A DNA stretch of 64,000 nucleotides from JAFCUW01 sp049897565 (GCF_049897565.1 NZ_JAFCWM010000014.1:62001-126000); one strand, 5' to 3'. Positions 43,984 through 54,882 are shown, numbered from the stretch's first letter. Numbers and translations: made by a program. Notes: a model not told the origin generated them from the letters alone.

Positions 43984-45675
43984 ATGATGTTGCAGAATCC
44001 AGCCGCCAAATACCGCGCTTTCCCGCCCGTCCAATTGCTTGACCGCACCTGGCCGGACCGCGCCATTACTCACCCGCCAATCTGGATGAGCACCGACCTG
44101 CGCGACGGCAACCAGGCGCTGATCGAGCCGATGAGCCCGGAAAAGAAGCTGCGTTTCTTCGAGACGCTGGTCAAGATCGGCGTCAAGGAAATCGAAGTCG
44201 GCTTCCCGTCGGCGTCGCAGACCGACTTCGACTTCGTCCGCAAGCTCGTCGATGAAAACCGCATCCCGGACGACGTCACCATCATCGTGCTGACCCAGTC
44301 GCGCGACGAACTGATCCGCCGCACGGTGGAGTCGGCGGTCGGCGCCAAGCGCGCCATCGTGCACCTCTACAACTCCGTGGCGCCGGTGTTCCGCCGTGTC
44401 GTGTTCAACATGACGCGCGAGGAGATCATCCAGATCGCCGTCACCGGCACCGCGCTCGTCAAGGATCTGGTCAAGCAACACCCGCAAACGGACTGGGGTT
44501 TCGAATATTCGCCGGAGTCGTTCTCGACCACCGAGCTCGATTTTTCGCGCGACATCTGCGACGCCGTCAGTGCCGTCTGGCAGCCGACGCCAGGCAACAA
44601 GATGATCTTCAACCTGCCCTCCACCGTCGAGTGCAGCACGCCGAACGTGTATGCCGACCAGATCGAGTGGATGTGCCGCAACCTCGCGCGGCGCGATTCG
44701 CTGGTCATCAGCGTGCATCCGCACAATGACCGCGGCACCGCGATCGCTTCGGCCGAGCTGGCCGTGATGGCCGGCGCCGACCGCGTCGAAGGCTGCCTGT
44801 TCGGCAACGGCGAGCGCACCGGCAACGTCGACCTCGTCACCTTGGCGATGAACCTGTACACCCAGGGCGTGCACCCGGGCCTGGATTTCTCCGACATCGA
44901 CGCGGTGCGCCAGGTCGTCGAGGAATGCAACCAGTTGCCTGTGCACCCGCGTCATCCGTATGCCGGAGACCTGGTGTTTACGGCGTTTTCCGGCTCGCAC
45001 CAGGACGCGATCAAGAAGGGTTTTGCCAAGCAGAAGGCCGATGAAATCTGGGAAGTGCCGTACCTGCCGATCGACCCGGCCGACCTCGGCCGCAGCTACG
45101 ACGCCGTGATTCGCGTCAACAGCCAGTCCGGCAAGGGCGGCATGGCGTACCTGCTCGAGCAGGAATTCGGCTTGCAGTTGCCGCGCCGCTTGCAAATCGA
45201 GTTCAGCCGCGCGGTGCAGGCGGTGGCCGACGCCAGCGGACGCGAGATCGCCGCGCGCGACATCCACGACATTTTCTGCCGCGAGTATTTCGACCAGGTC
45301 ACGCCGTATGCCTACGGCTCGCACAAGATGGTCGAGGACACCAGCAGCGACGAGCCGGTGCAGATCGACATCGCCCTGACCCACCGCCAGCAGCGGATGC
45401 AGCTGCAAGGCGGCGGTAACGGCCCGATCGACGCGTTCGTCAATGCGCTCGGGCTCGATATCAAGCTGATGGATTATCACGAGCACTCGATCGGCTCGGG
45501 CGCGAACGCGCGCGCGGCCTGCTATGTCGAGCTGCGCCTGGCCAACGGGCCGACCCTGTTTGGCGCCGGCATCGACAGCAACATCGTCACGGCGTCGTTC
45601 AAGGCGGTGCTCAGCGCGGTGAACCGTCAGTTGGCATTGGTCAAGAGCGAACCGGTATCGGCTGTCGTGGCATAG
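43984..45675 (+). CDS. leuA: 2-isopropylmalate synthase (long LeuA type)
   Basis: 563 residues from ATG 43984, six bases after AGGAG. The catalytic TIM barrel has STDLRDGNQALIEPMSPEKK, the metal-ligand motif HPHNDRGTAIASAELAVMAGADRVEG and GNGERTGNVDL. The C-terminal regulatory LeuA_dimer domain (about 420-563) includes GNGPIDAFVNAL and VTASFKAVLSAVNR. It commits 2-oxoisovalerate to leucine synthesis and is normally feedback-inhibited by leucine. Transcription or translation is probably also set by the two leader peptides. Confidence 0.95.
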   Translation: MMLQNPAAKYRAFPPVQLLDRTWPDRAITHPPIWMSTDLRDGNQALIEPMSPEKKLRFFETLVKIGVKEIEVGFPSASQTDFDFVRKLVDENRIPDDVTIIVLTQSRDELIRRTVESAVGAKRAIVHLYNSVAPVFRRVVFNMTREEIIQIAVTGTALVKDLVKQHPQTDWGFEYSPESFSTTELDFSRDICDAVSAVWQPTPGNKMIFNLPSTVECSTPNVYADQIEWMCRNLARRDSLVISVHPHNDRGTAIASAELAVMAGADRVEGCLFGNGERTGNVDLVTLAMNLYTQGVHPGLDFSDIDAVRQVVEECNQLPVHPRHPYAGDLVFTAFSGSHQDAIKKGFAKQKADEIWEVPYLPIDPADLGRSYDAVIRVNSQSGKGGMAYLLEQEFGLQLPRRLQIEFSRAVQAVADASGREIAARDIHDIFCREYFDQVTPYAYGSHKMVEDTSSDEPVQIDIALTHRQQRMQLQGGGNGPIDAFVNALGLDIKLMDYHEHSIGSGANARAACYVELRLANGPTLFGAGIDSNIVTASFKAVLSAVNRQLALVKSEPVSAVVA

Positions 45676-45699
45676 CGACTCACTCGCCGACCAACCCCA

Positions 45700-45729
45700 A
45701 TCGGGGTCAGACCTGGGTCTGACCCCGAT
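45700..45729. repeat. Perfect 14-bp palindrome (GGTCAGACC family)
   Basis: ATCGGGGTCAGACC (45700-45713), loop TG, GGTCTGACCCCGAT. There is no T-tract. It shares the core with the element at 47508-47551. Confidence 0.8.
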
Positions 45730-45820
45730 GCCATTGCGCCAGTTGCATAATCCCCCCTACAAACCTTGCAACGCCAATTCCACTACAATCGACCCCATCG
45801 ATAAATTGGCAAGGAAGCGC

Positions 45821-46738
45821 ATGCAAGCGGTAATCTCAGTCCAGAAACTCTCGAAAACCTATGCGGGCGGCTACCGCGCCCTCAAATCGGTCGACCTCGA
45901 GATCCGCCGCGGCGAAATCTTCGCCCTGCTCGGCCCGAACGGCGCCGGCAAGACCACGCTGATCAACGCCATCTGCGGCATCGTCAATCCCACCAGCGGC
46001 ACCATCCTTGCCGACGGCCACGACGTCGTCAAGGACTACCGCGCCGCGCGCGCCAAGATCGGCTTGGTACCGCAGGAACTGGCCACCGACGCCTTTGAAA
46101 GCGTGTGGGCGACGGTGAGCCTGTCGCGCGGCATCTTCGGCAAGCCGCCAAATCCGGCACACATCGAAAAACTGCTGCGCCAGCTGTCGCTGTGGGACAA
46201 GAAAGACGCCCGCATCATGGCGCTGTCGGGCGGCATGAAGCGGCGCGTGATGATCGCCAAGGCGCTGTCGCACGAGCCGCAAATCCTGTTCCTCGATGAA
46301 CCAACCGCCGGCGTCGATGTCGTGCTGCGGCGCGACATGTGGGACATGGTACGCGGCTTGCGCGACCAGGGCGTGACGATCATCCTGACCACCCACTACA
46401 TCGAGGAAGCCGAAGAGATGGCCGACCGCATCGGCGTCATCCGCAAGGGTGAGATCATCCTGGTCGAGGACAAGTCGGCGCTGATGGAAAAGCTCGGCAA
46501 GAAGCAACTGACCTTGCACCTGCAACACCCACTGGCGGCGATTCCGCCGGCGCTGGCCGGCATGCCGCTGGCGCTGTCGGCCGACGGCACCGAGTTGGTC
46601 TACACCTTCGACGCCCAGAGCGAGCAGACCGGCATCGCCGACCTGCTGCGCCGGCTCGGCGAGCACGGCATCGACTTCAAGGACTTGCAGTCGAGCCAGA
46701 GCTCGCTCGAGGACATCTTCGTCAACCTGGTAGGGTAA
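45821..46738 (+). CDS. ABC-2 exporter ATP-binding protein
   Basis: 305 residues from ATG 45821, with AAGGAA upstream. Walker A is LLGPNGAGKTTLINA, the signature is ALSGGMKRRVMIAKAL, Walker B is ILFLDEPTAGVDV and the switch His is in LTTHYIEEAEEM. The C-terminal ~80 residues resemble the DUF4162-like tail of YadG-type exporters. It pairs with the permease 6 bp downstream; substrate unknown. Confidence 0.9.
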   Translation: MQAVISVQKLSKTYAGGYRALKSVDLEIRRGEIFALLGPNGAGKTTLINAICGIVNPTSGTILADGHDVVKDYRAARAKIGLVPQELATDAFESVWATVSLSRGIFGKPPNPAHIEKLLRQLSLWDKKDARIMALSGGMKRRVMIAKALSHEPQILFLDEPTAGVDVVLRRDMWDMVRGLRDQGVTIILTTHYIEEAEEMADRIGVIRKGEIILVEDKSALMEKLGKKQLTLHLQHPLAAIPPALAGMPLALSADGTELVYTFDAQSEQTGIADLLRRLGEHGIDFKDLQSSQSSLEDIFVNLVG

Positions 46739-46744
46739 GCAGAC

Positions 46745-47506
46745 ATGAACTTTTACGCAATCCGCTCCCTGTACATGTTCGAGATGGCGCGCACCTGGCG
46801 CACGCTGATGCAAAGCATTGCCTCGCCGGTGATTTCGACGTCGCTGTATTTTGTCGTGTTTGGCGCCGCGATCGGCTCGCGCATGGTGCAGGTCGACGGC
46901 GTGCCGTACGGCGCCTTCATCGTGCCAGGCCTCATCATGATGTCCCTGATGACGCAGAGCGTGGCCAACGCCTCGTTCGGCATCTACATGCCGAAGTTTT
47001 CCGGCACCGTCTACGAGATCTTGTCGGCGCCCATTTCCGCCACCGAGATCGTGCTCGGCTATGTGGGCGCGGCTGCCAGCAAGTCGGTGATCCTCGGCCT
47101 GCTGATTTTGCTGACGGCGCGCCTGTTCGTGCCGTTCGAAATCGTCCATCCGGTGTGGATGCTGGTGTTCCTGGTGCTGACCTCGGTCGCCTTCAGCATG
47201 CTCGGTTTCATCATCGGCATCTGGGCTGACGGCTTCGAAAAGATCCAGATCGTGCCGATGCTCATCATCACACCGCTGTCCTTTCTCGGCGGCAGTTTCT
47301 ATTCGCTGAGCATGTTGCCGCCGTTCTGGCAAAAGGTCGCGCTGTTCAACCCCGTGGTGTACCTGATCAGCGGTTTTCGCTGGAGCTTCTACGGCGTCTC
47401 CGACGTCAGCGTCGCGCTCAGCGCCACCGTGGCGATCGCCCTGCTGGCCGTTTGCATGGGCCTGATCTGGTGGATCTTCAAAACCGGCTACCGCCTGCGC
47501 GCTTAA
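46745..47506 (+). CDS. ABC-2 type permease
   Basis: 253 residues, about six membrane segments. It shows ABC-2 features: the first helix after RTWRTLMQSIASPVISTSLYFVVFG (split at about 17-41) and the mid-protein YEILSAPISATEIVLGYVGAA. It is the channel partner of the preceding ATPase, as in YadG-YadH of E. coli. The substrate is unknown. Confidence 0.88.
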   Translation: MNFYAIRSLYMFEMARTWRTLMQSIASPVISTSLYFVVFGAAIGSRMVQVDGVPYGAFIVPGLIMMSLMTQSVANASFGIYMPKFSGTVYEILSAPISATEIVLGYVGAAASKSVILGLLILLTARLFVPFEIVHPVWMLVFLVLTSVAFSMLGFIIGIWADGFEKIQIVPMLIITPLSFLGGSFYSLSMLPPFWQKVALFNPVVYLISGFRWSFYGVSDVSVALSATVAIALLAVCMGLIWWIFKTGYRLRA

Positions 47507-47507
47507 A

Positions 47508-47551
47508 GGGGTCTGACGGGGACGCCGAGTCCCGCTGTTTCGGTCAGACCC
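47508..47551. repeat. Palindromic element (GGTCTGAC family)
   Basis: GGGTCTGAC (47508-47516) and GTCAGACCC (47543-47551) are inverted and flank a 26-bp loop that itself contains GGGAC/GTCCC. The core is the same as at 45700-45729. It may also act as a terminator for the ABC operon, though no T-run follows. Confidence 0.65.
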
Positions 47552-47605
47552 GGGTTTTAGCCGGCGTCCGCACAACGGGCTCCGGCGCTTCACCTAAAGA
47601 TTTTC

Positions 47606-48811
47606 ATGAGCCTCTCCCCAGCCATAAACCCACCCCCCGCCGCACCAGTCACCGTCATGCGCATCCTTGGCGCAGTCGCCTTCGTGCACCTGCTCAACGA
47701 CCTGATCCAGGCAGTGCTGCCGGCCATCTACCCGATGCTCAAGGAGCAGTTCAGCCTGACCTTCACCCAGGTCGGCCTGATCACGCTGACGTTCCAGTGC
47801 ACCGCGTCGCTGCTGCAACCGTGGATCGGCCTGTACACCGACCGTCGTCCGATCCCGTTCCTGCTGCCGATCGGCATGTGCTTCACCTTGCTAGGCGTGC
47901 TGATGCTGGCGGTGGTCGACACCTTCCCTACCCTGTTGATGGCCGCGGCGCTGATCGGCATCGGCTCGTCGGCCTTCCACCCTGAGGCGTCGCGCGTGGC
48001 GCGCATGGCGTCCGGTACGCGCTACGGTTTTGCGCAGTCGCTGTTCCAGGTCGGCGGCAATGCCGGCAGCGCGCTCGGCCCGCTGCTGGCGGCCGCCATC
48101 GTCGTCGGCCGTGGCCAAGGCAATATCGCCTGGTTCGCGCTGGTGGCGGTACTGGCGATCAGCGTGCTGTATGGCGTTTCCCGCTGGTACAAGAATCACC
48201 TGCTGACGTTCCAGCGCAAGACCGGCGCCGGCCATGGACCTCAGCTCTCGCGCAAGCAAATTATCCGCGCGCTCGTGGTGCTGGCATTCCTCGTATTCTC
48301 GAAGTACCTGTACATGTCGAGCCTGACCAGCTATTACACGTTCTACCTGATCGAGAAATTTTCGCTGCCGGTTGCCAGCGCGCAGATATACCTGTTCCTG
48401 TTCCTTGCCGCGGTGGCGGCCGGCACCTTCCTCGGCGGGCCGATCGGCGACCGCATCGGGCGCAAGCGCGTCATCTGGCTTTCAATCCTGGGCGCTGCGC
48501 CGTTCACCCTGGCGTTGCCGTATGCCAACTTGTTCTGGACCGCGGCACTGACCGTGATCATCGGCTTCGTGATCTCTTCGGCCTTCTCGGCGATCGTGGT
48601 GTTTGCGCAAGAACTGGTGCCCGGCAACGTGGGCATGATCGCCGGCATCTTCTTCGGCCTGATGTTCGGCATCAGCGGCATTGGCGCTGCGGCGATGGGG
48701 AAAATGGCGGACGTCTACGGCATCGCCTTCGTCTACCAGATCTGTTCTTTCCTGCCGCTGCTGGGCATGCTGACTGTCCTGTTGCCCAATATCGAGCGAA
48801 GCAGGAAGTAA
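47606..48811 (+). CDS. Fosmidomycin-resistance-type MFS transporter (Fsr-like)
   Basis: 401 residues, 12 membrane segments. FVHLLNDLIQAVLPAIYPMLKEQF and TLTFQCTASLLQPWIGLYTDRRP are typical of the Fsr branch of the major facilitator superfamily, as is SAFHPEASRVARMASG. Probably a drug or metabolite exporter. It converges on the HAD gene with a 4-bp gap. Confidence 0.87.
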   Translation: MSLSPAINPPPAAPVTVMRILGAVAFVHLLNDLIQAVLPAIYPMLKEQFSLTFTQVGLITLTFQCTASLLQPWIGLYTDRRPIPFLLPIGMCFTLLGVLMLAVVDTFPTLLMAAALIGIGSSAFHPEASRVARMASGTRYGFAQSLFQVGGNAGSALGPLLAAAIVVGRGQGNIAWFALVAVLAISVLYGVSRWYKNHLLTFQRKTGAGHGPQLSRKQIIRALVVLAFLVFSKYLYMSSLTSYYTFYLIEKFSLPVASAQIYLFLFLAAVAAGTFLGGPIGDRIGRKRVIWLSILGAAPFTLALPYANLFWTAALTVIIGFVISSAFSAIVVFAQELVPGNVGMIAGIFFGLMFGISGIGAAAMGKMADVYGIAFVYQICSFLPLLGMLTVLLPNIERSRK

Positions 48812-48815
48812 GGAC

Positions 48816-49553
48816 TCAGGACGGTGATGCCGCGTCCGCTGTTGCATCCCCTTCGGAAATCTCTGGAATCCCGTCCCAATCCTCCAGTACCCAGTCCGCC
48901 ATCGCGGTCAGGTTCTCCGTCACCACCGTGGGCGTCGCGCCCAGCACGTCGAAGGCGCCGAGCGTGCGCTTGACCCAGCACGTCGGATAGCCGAACAGGC
49001 TGGCGCCGCTGGCATCCCAGCCGTTGGCCGAGACGAACAAAATGTGCTCGCGCGAATGCCCCATGCGCCGCTCGGCCAGTTCGTACACTTTCGGATGCGG
49101 CTTGAACACCTGCACATCCTCCACGCTGATCAGCTCGTCGAAGGCCCAGCCCATGCTCGAATTGTTCACCACCTGGGCGATCGACTTGTGCGATCCGTTC
49201 GAGATAATTCCCAAAGGGATGCCAGCATCTTTCAGGCGGTGCAGCGTCGCCGGCATTTCCTCGTGCGGCAGCAACTGCAAATACAGGTCGCCCAGTACGC
49301 GCGCCATGTCTTCTTCCAATGTCAAGCCCAGCGCGGTACAGGTGAAGCGCAGCGCGTCGTCGGTCAGCGCTTCGAAGTTGACGTAGCGGTCCATCAGGCT
49401 GCGCAACCACGTGTATTCGAGCTGCTTCTGGCGCCACAACTGAGAGATCGCGGCGCCCTTGCCGGGAAACGCCTGGTCGCAAATGCCGGCGACGGAATGG
49501 ACATCGTACAAAGTACCGTACAGGTCGAAGACAATGCCGCGGAAGGGTTTCAT
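48816..49553 (-). CDS. HAD-superfamily hydrolase, haloacid dehalogenase type II
   Basis: 245 residues from ATG 49553. Motif I VFDLYGTLYDVHSV (nucleophile Asp10), motif II GIISNGSHKS, motif III Lys in VFKPHPKVYELAERRMG, and motif IV FVSANGWDASGASLFGYPTCWVKR. This pattern fits L-2-haloacid dehalogenases, whose exact substrates vary, so a general 2-haloacid or phosphatase role is safer. The acidic tail EGDATADAASPS is low complexity. Confidence 0.87.
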   Translation of the reverse strand: MKPFRGIVFDLYGTLYDVHSVAGICDQAFPGKGAAISQLWRQKQLEYTWLRSLMDRYVNFEALTDDALRFTCTALGLTLEEDMARVLGDLYLQLLPHEEMPATLHRLKDAGIPLGIISNGSHKSIAQVVNNSSMGWAFDELISVEDVQVFKPHPKVYELAERRMGHSREHILFVSANGWDASGASLFGYPTCWVKRTLGAFDVLGATPTVVTENLTAMADWVLEDWDGIPEISEGDATADAASPS

Positions 49554-49629
49554 GGCTACTTTGCTAAGTGGAATCAGTGGCGACTTTAACATCACCGCCG
49601 CCGAGCGCGCGCACAAACCGTTCAGCCAT

Positions 49630-49653
49630 AAAAAAAAGCCCGCCGAAGCGAGC
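49630..49653 (-). terminator. Intrinsic terminator (minus strand)
   Basis: Read on the minus strand: GCTCGC (49653-49648), TTCG loop, GCGGGC (49643-49638), then eight T. It terminates either the egtD-egtB-yihY operon or the candidate small RNA and insulates the HAD gene. Confidence 0.85.
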
Positions 49654-49857
49654 TCTGTTCCAATGTATTACCAATGCTTTAATCGTGTCTCAGGCGCCCA
49701 TGCTATCTGCGTGGTGCGTTGATATGTAAATCGACCAACGTATTCGGAATTACAAACCCAGTCTTTTGCGACTATCTACGAATCACAGCATTACACGTGC
49801 CGTTATCGAGGCGCAGCGCCTGGGCAGTGGTGCAGATCGCGAACGAACTGCAGCACA
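49630..49857 (-). ncRNA. Candidate small RNA
   Basis: On the minus strand, TTGCTG (49893-49888), an 18-bp spacer and TACACT (49869-49864) form a promoter-like pair right after the yihY stop. About 230 nt later an intrinsic terminator ends the stretch. No open frame with a ribosome binding site lies between. It could instead be a long yihY 3' end. No known RNA family was recognised. Confidence 0.35.
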
Positions 49858-49894
49858 CAGCGAAGTGTACCACCACTTTGTGCGCCGCAGCAAA

Positions 49895-50826
49895 TTATTT
49901 TTCGGGATAGGTCTGCATCGGCTTTGGCTCCTCGTCCATCCGGTCCTTCCCTGCCCGCTCGTATTCGGAGATCACCTGCGCGCCGAGCAGCAGCAGCGTG
50001 GCGCCAATTTCCAGGCTGAACATGACGACGATTGCCGTCGTCATCGAGCCGTACACCACGTTCACCTGCGACAAGGTGGAGAAATACCAGACCAGCACGC
50101 GCCGCGCCAGCTCCCACAGCAGCGCCGCGGTGACACCGCCGATCAGCGCGTGCGACAACGACAGCCGGCCTACCGGCATCACCATGTAGATCGACGTGAG
50201 CACGAGGATCTCGCCGCCCAGCCCCAGCAGGTACAGCAACGCGCCGGACACGCCGCCGAGCGACCAGTTGTAGCCGAACAGGCGCACGCTCTCCTGCCCC
50301 ATCACCTGCAGGCTGCCGGCCACCAGGGTGACGAGCATGATGCCGGCGCCGAGCGCGACGATGTAGCAGTAAGGCAGCACCGCCGACACCATGAAGTGGC
50401 GGCGCCGGATCGCCACCCGGTGGACAAAGATCACGCTCATCGCGTTTTCCAGCACCGTGAAGGCGAGCGAACTGAAAAACAGCATGGTGCCGCCCAGCAC
50501 CCAGGTAATCAGGTTGCGGTTCTCGAGAAAGTGCGCCACCTCGGCGGTGATCGACGCCGACTGCCCCGGCACCAGGTACTCGAGATAGCGGCGCAGCGTG
50601 ACGAGGAGTTCAGCCTGGTCGATGAAGTGCGACAGCGCCACCACCACCAGCATCAGGAACGGCACGATCGACAGCAAGGCGTAATACGCCACCGCGCCGG
50701 CCAGCAGCAGACCCTGGTTGGCGCGGAAGCCCTTCAGGACCTGCCACGCGAACGCAAGCGGATGAGCGAGGATATAGGCGTTGGCGCGGCGGTTGAGAAT
50801 TTCGATCTGCGGCAGGTGGACGGTCA

Positions 50827-50827
<1 letters not shown>
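49895..50827 (-). CDS. YihY/BrkB family inner-membrane protein
   Basis: 310 residues with about six membrane helices and the family motif LAGAVAYYALLSIVPFLMLVV near the N-terminus, plus VYGSMTTAIVVMFSLEIGATLLLLGAQVISEY near the end. The molecular role is unsettled. Its ATG overlaps the egtB stop (TAATG), so it is translationally coupled to egtD-egtB. Confidence 0.9.
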
Positions 50828-52017
<1,190 letters not shown>

Positions 52018-52030
52018 CGCGGCCTGCGCT

Positions 52031-52996
52031 TCAGTTGGCAATTGCGCGCGCGTGGATCACCGCGAACCAGCCGGCGGCGTCGGTCCACACCCGGGTGGCC
52101 TGGAAGCCGCCCTGCTCGAGCAGCCCGACCGCATCGCTCTGGCGGTACTTGTAGCTGTTCTCGGTGTGGATCCGCTCGCCGCGCGCGAACGCACGTTCGC
52201 CGCCGTGCCAGCGCACCGACAGCGCCTCGCGCGCTTCGAGGTGCATTTCGATGCGCTGCTCGGCGCTGTTGTAGGCGCCGCTGTGGCGCCACTGCCGCAC
52301 GTCGAAGTCGGCGCCGGCCAGGTGGTTCACGTGGCGCAGCATGTTCAGGTTGAACGCGGCGGTTACGCCAAGCGCGTCGTCGTAGGCCGCGTCCAGGGTT
52401 GCGCTGTCCTTGACCAGGTCGATGCCGATCAGCAGGCCGCCATCGTCGTCGCATTCGGCGCGCGCGCGGCGCAGGAAGGCGCGCGCCTGCTCGGGCGCGA
52501 AATTGCCGATCGACGAACCGGGGTAAAAGAACAGCCGCTTTTGCTGGCGCACGGTGTCGGGCAGTTCGAGTGCGGTGGAAAAATCGAGACCGAGGCCGGT
52601 CATTTCAATATGCGGGAAGCGCTGCTGCAGGCGCTCGATCGACGCGCGCAAAAAGCCGGCTGAAATGTCGATCGCCACGTACTGCGCCGGATGCAGCAGC
52701 GGGAACAGGCGCGCGGCCTTGGCGCAGTTGCCGGCGCCAAGGTCGATCAAGGTGGCGCCGGCGCCGATCGCGCGCGCCATCTCGGCGCCATGGCGATCGA
52801 AGATGGTCGCCTCGGTGCGGGTCGGATAATATTCCGGCAGTTCGCAGATCGCTTCGAACAGGCGCGAGCCGAGTGCGTCGTACAAGAATTTGGGCGAGAT
52901 GGAGGCGCTAGTGGCGCGCAGGCCGGCATCGAGTTCGGCTAGTACAGCCGCGCTGGCGTGGGGGTGTTTCGGTTCGGTCAGGCATGACGTCGACAT
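52031..52996 (-). CDS. egtD: L-histidine N-alpha-methyltransferase EgtD
   Basis: 321 residues. SAM-binding motif TLIDLGAGNCAKAARLFPLL, the EgtD hallmarks LYDALGSRLFEAICELPEYYPTRTE (split at about 38-62), FFYPGSSIGNF and IGIDLVKD, and the C-terminal THTENSYKY-type motif (RIHTENSYKYR). It trimethylates histidine to hercynine, the shared precursor of ergothioneine and selenoneine. It is the first gene of egtD-egtB-yihY and divergent from the putative selenate transporter operon. Confidence 0.94.
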   Translation of the reverse strand: MSTSCLTEPKHPHASAAVLAELDAGLRATSASISPKFLYDALGSRLFEAICELPEYYPTRTEATIFDRHGAEMARAIGAGATLIDLGAGNCAKAARLFPLLHPAQYVAIDISAGFLRASIERLQQRFPHIEMTGLGLDFSTALELPDTVRQQKRLFFYPGSSIGNFAPEQARAFLRRARAECDDDGGLLIGIDLVKDSATLDAAYDDALGVTAAFNLNMLRHVNHLAGADFDVRQWRHSGAYNSAEQRIEMHLEAREALSVRWHGGERAFARGERIHTENSYKYRQSDAVGLLEQGGFQATRVWTDAAGWFAVIHARAIAN

Positions 52997-53151
52997 GGTT
53001 TTTCATTCGCGCGCGCGGGAGGCGCATTATTCGAGCTGTCTGAATGGGATGGCTTTGTTTTTGTTATGATATCTGAATATCCAATTTTTCAGCGCCAGCG
53101 AAGTGTTCAGCGTGGTGCGTGAATCCTGTTAACTTTCCAATCAAAGGCTGT

Positions 53152-54054
53152 ATGCGCCCCTTCTCACCGCTTGGCATGTTCAAAACGATTGTCGGCGCCA
53201 CCGCCACCACCGCCGCTGTCCTGATGTTCGCCGCGACCACCGCTGCCGCCCAGAATACGCCTGGCGTGCTGCGCGTGTCGGCCATCCCGGACGAAGCGCC
53301 AACTGAACTGCAGCGCAAATTCAAGCCGCTCGGCGATTACCTCGGCAAGGCGACCGGCCTGAAAGTCGAATTCACGCCCGTCACCGACTACGCCGCGTCG
53401 GTCGAAGGCCTGATCACCAGGAAGATCGACATGGTCTGGTTTGGCGGCTTTACCTTCGTGCAGGCCAACGTGCGCAGCAAAGGCCAGGTCACTCCGCTGG
53501 TGCAGCGCGCCGAAGACGAAAAGTTCCGCTCGGTGTTCATCACCACCAACAAGGACATCAACAAGCTGGAAGACCTGAAGGGCAAGACGCTGTCGTTCGG
53601 CTCCGAGTCGTCGACGTCGGGCCACCTGATGCCGCGCTCGTTCCTGCTAGGCGCCAAGATCGATCCGGACACCGACCTGAAACGCATCGCCTTCTCCGGC
53701 GCGCACGACGCCACGGTGGCAGCGGTCGCCGGCGGCAAGGTCGACGCCGGCGCGCTGAATATCTCGGTGTGGGAAAAGCTGATCGCCGAAAAGAAGGTCG
53801 ACCCCGCCGTCGTGCGCGTGTTTTACACGACGCCTGGCTACTTCGACTACAACTGGAGCGTGCGCTCGGACATGAACCCGGCGCTCAAGAAGAAGATCGC
53901 CGATGCCTTCCTGGCACTCGACAAGTCCACGCCTGAAGGCAAGGAAATCCTCGAACTGCAGCGCGCCAGCAAGTTCATCCCGACCAAGGTTGGCAACTAC
54001 GCCGACATCGAAAAGGCCGCTCAAAGCGCAGGTCTGCTGAAAGAAGGCAAATAA
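53152..54054 (+). CDS. PhnD-like substrate-binding protein, putative selenate family
   Basis: 300 residues from ATG 53152, with AAGG upstream; a signal peptide ends near TTAAAQ. The mature sequence LRVSAIPDEAPTELQRKFKP, TDYAASVEGLITRKIDMVWF and SFGSESSTSGHLMPRSF fits the PhnD-like family annotated as a putative selenate ABC transporter periplasmic component (recalled, not searched). A phosphonate or phosphite ligand cannot be excluded from sequence. Adjacent egtD and the window's sen genes favour a selenium oxyanion. Confidence 0.75.
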   Translation: MRPFSPLGMFKTIVGATATTAAVLMFAATTAAAQNTPGVLRVSAIPDEAPTELQRKFKPLGDYLGKATGLKVEFTPVTDYAASVEGLITRKIDMVWFGGFTFVQANVRSKGQVTPLVQRAEDEKFRSVFITTNKDINKLEDLKGKTLSFGSESSTSGHLMPRSFLLGAKIDPDTDLKRIAFSGAHDATVAAVAGGKVDAGALNISVWEKLIAEKKVDPAVVRVFYTTPGYFDYNWSVRSDMNPALKKKIADAFLALDKSTPEGKEILELQRASKFIPTKVGNYADIEKAAQSAGLLKEGK

Positions 54055-54062
54055 GCACGGCC

Positions 54063-54878
54063 ATGACGTATCAGCTCGACAAACTGACGGTGCGCCACCA
54101 GGCTTCCGGTGGCGGCGCGCCCGCACTGCACGACATCGACCTGGTCGTCGCGCAAGGCGAGCAGCTTGCCATCATCGGCCCGTCGGGCGCCGGCAAGACC
54201 ACTTTGCTGGCCACGCTGGCACTGGCGCAGCGCCCGTCCGGCGGCGTGTTCCGCGCCTTCGGCCAGGATCCGTGGGCGCTGCCGGACGCGCAGCGCCACC
54301 TGCTGCGCGCGCGCCAGTGCCTGGCGCCGCAAACGCCGCCGCTGCCGCCGCGCCAGCGCGTGGTGACGGCGGTGCTGGCGGCGCGTCTGCCGCAATGGAC
54401 GCTGTGGCAGGCGCTGGTGTCGCTGGTAAAACCGGCCAATCCGCAGGCGGCCTACGGCGCGCTGCTGCGCTTTGGCCTGGGCGACAAGCTGTATGCGCGG
54501 GTCGACCGCCTGTCCGGCGGCGAGCGCCAGCGCTGCGGCCTGGCGCGCCTGCTGCTGTCGTCGGCGCAGGCGTTCCTGGTCGACGAGCCGCTGTCGGCGC
54601 TCGATCCGGCGCTGTCGCAGCTGACCTTGTCGACGTTGCAGCAGGAAGCTGCGACCCGCAACGCGACCCTCATTTGCAGTCTCCACCAGGTCGACATCGC
54701 GCGGGCGAACTTTGCCCGCATCGTCGGCCTGCGCGACGGGCGCATCGTGTTCGATCTGCCGCGCGAGCAGGTCACCGATGCCATCATCGATGCGCTGTAC
54801 CAGAACGAATCGGTAACGCCGGTCGTGCCGGTGCTGCACGAAACGCCGGAACGGCTTGCCGTCGGCGCCTGCTTCTAG
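54063..54878 (+). CDS. PhnC-like ABC transporter ATP-binding protein
   Basis: 271 residues. Walker A is IIGPSGAGKTTLLATLALAQ, the signature is RLSGGERQRCGLARLLL, Walker B is AFLVDEPLSALDP and the switch His is in CSLHQVDIARAN. It begins 8 bp after the binding-protein gene and energises import through the two permeases downstream. Confidence 0.85.
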   Translation: MTYQLDKLTVRHQASGGGAPALHDIDLVVAQGEQLAIIGPSGAGKTTLLATLALAQRPSGGVFRAFGQDPWALPDAQRHLLRARQCLAPQTPPLPPRQRVVTAVLAARLPQWTLWQALVSLVKPANPQAAYGALLRFGLGDKLYARVDRLSGGERQRCGLARLLLSSAQAFLVDEPLSALDPALSQLTLSTLQQEAATRNATLICSLHQVDIARANFARIVGLRDGRIVFDLPREQVTDAIIDALYQNESVTPVVPVLHETPERLAVGACF

Positions 54879-54882
54879 CAGC

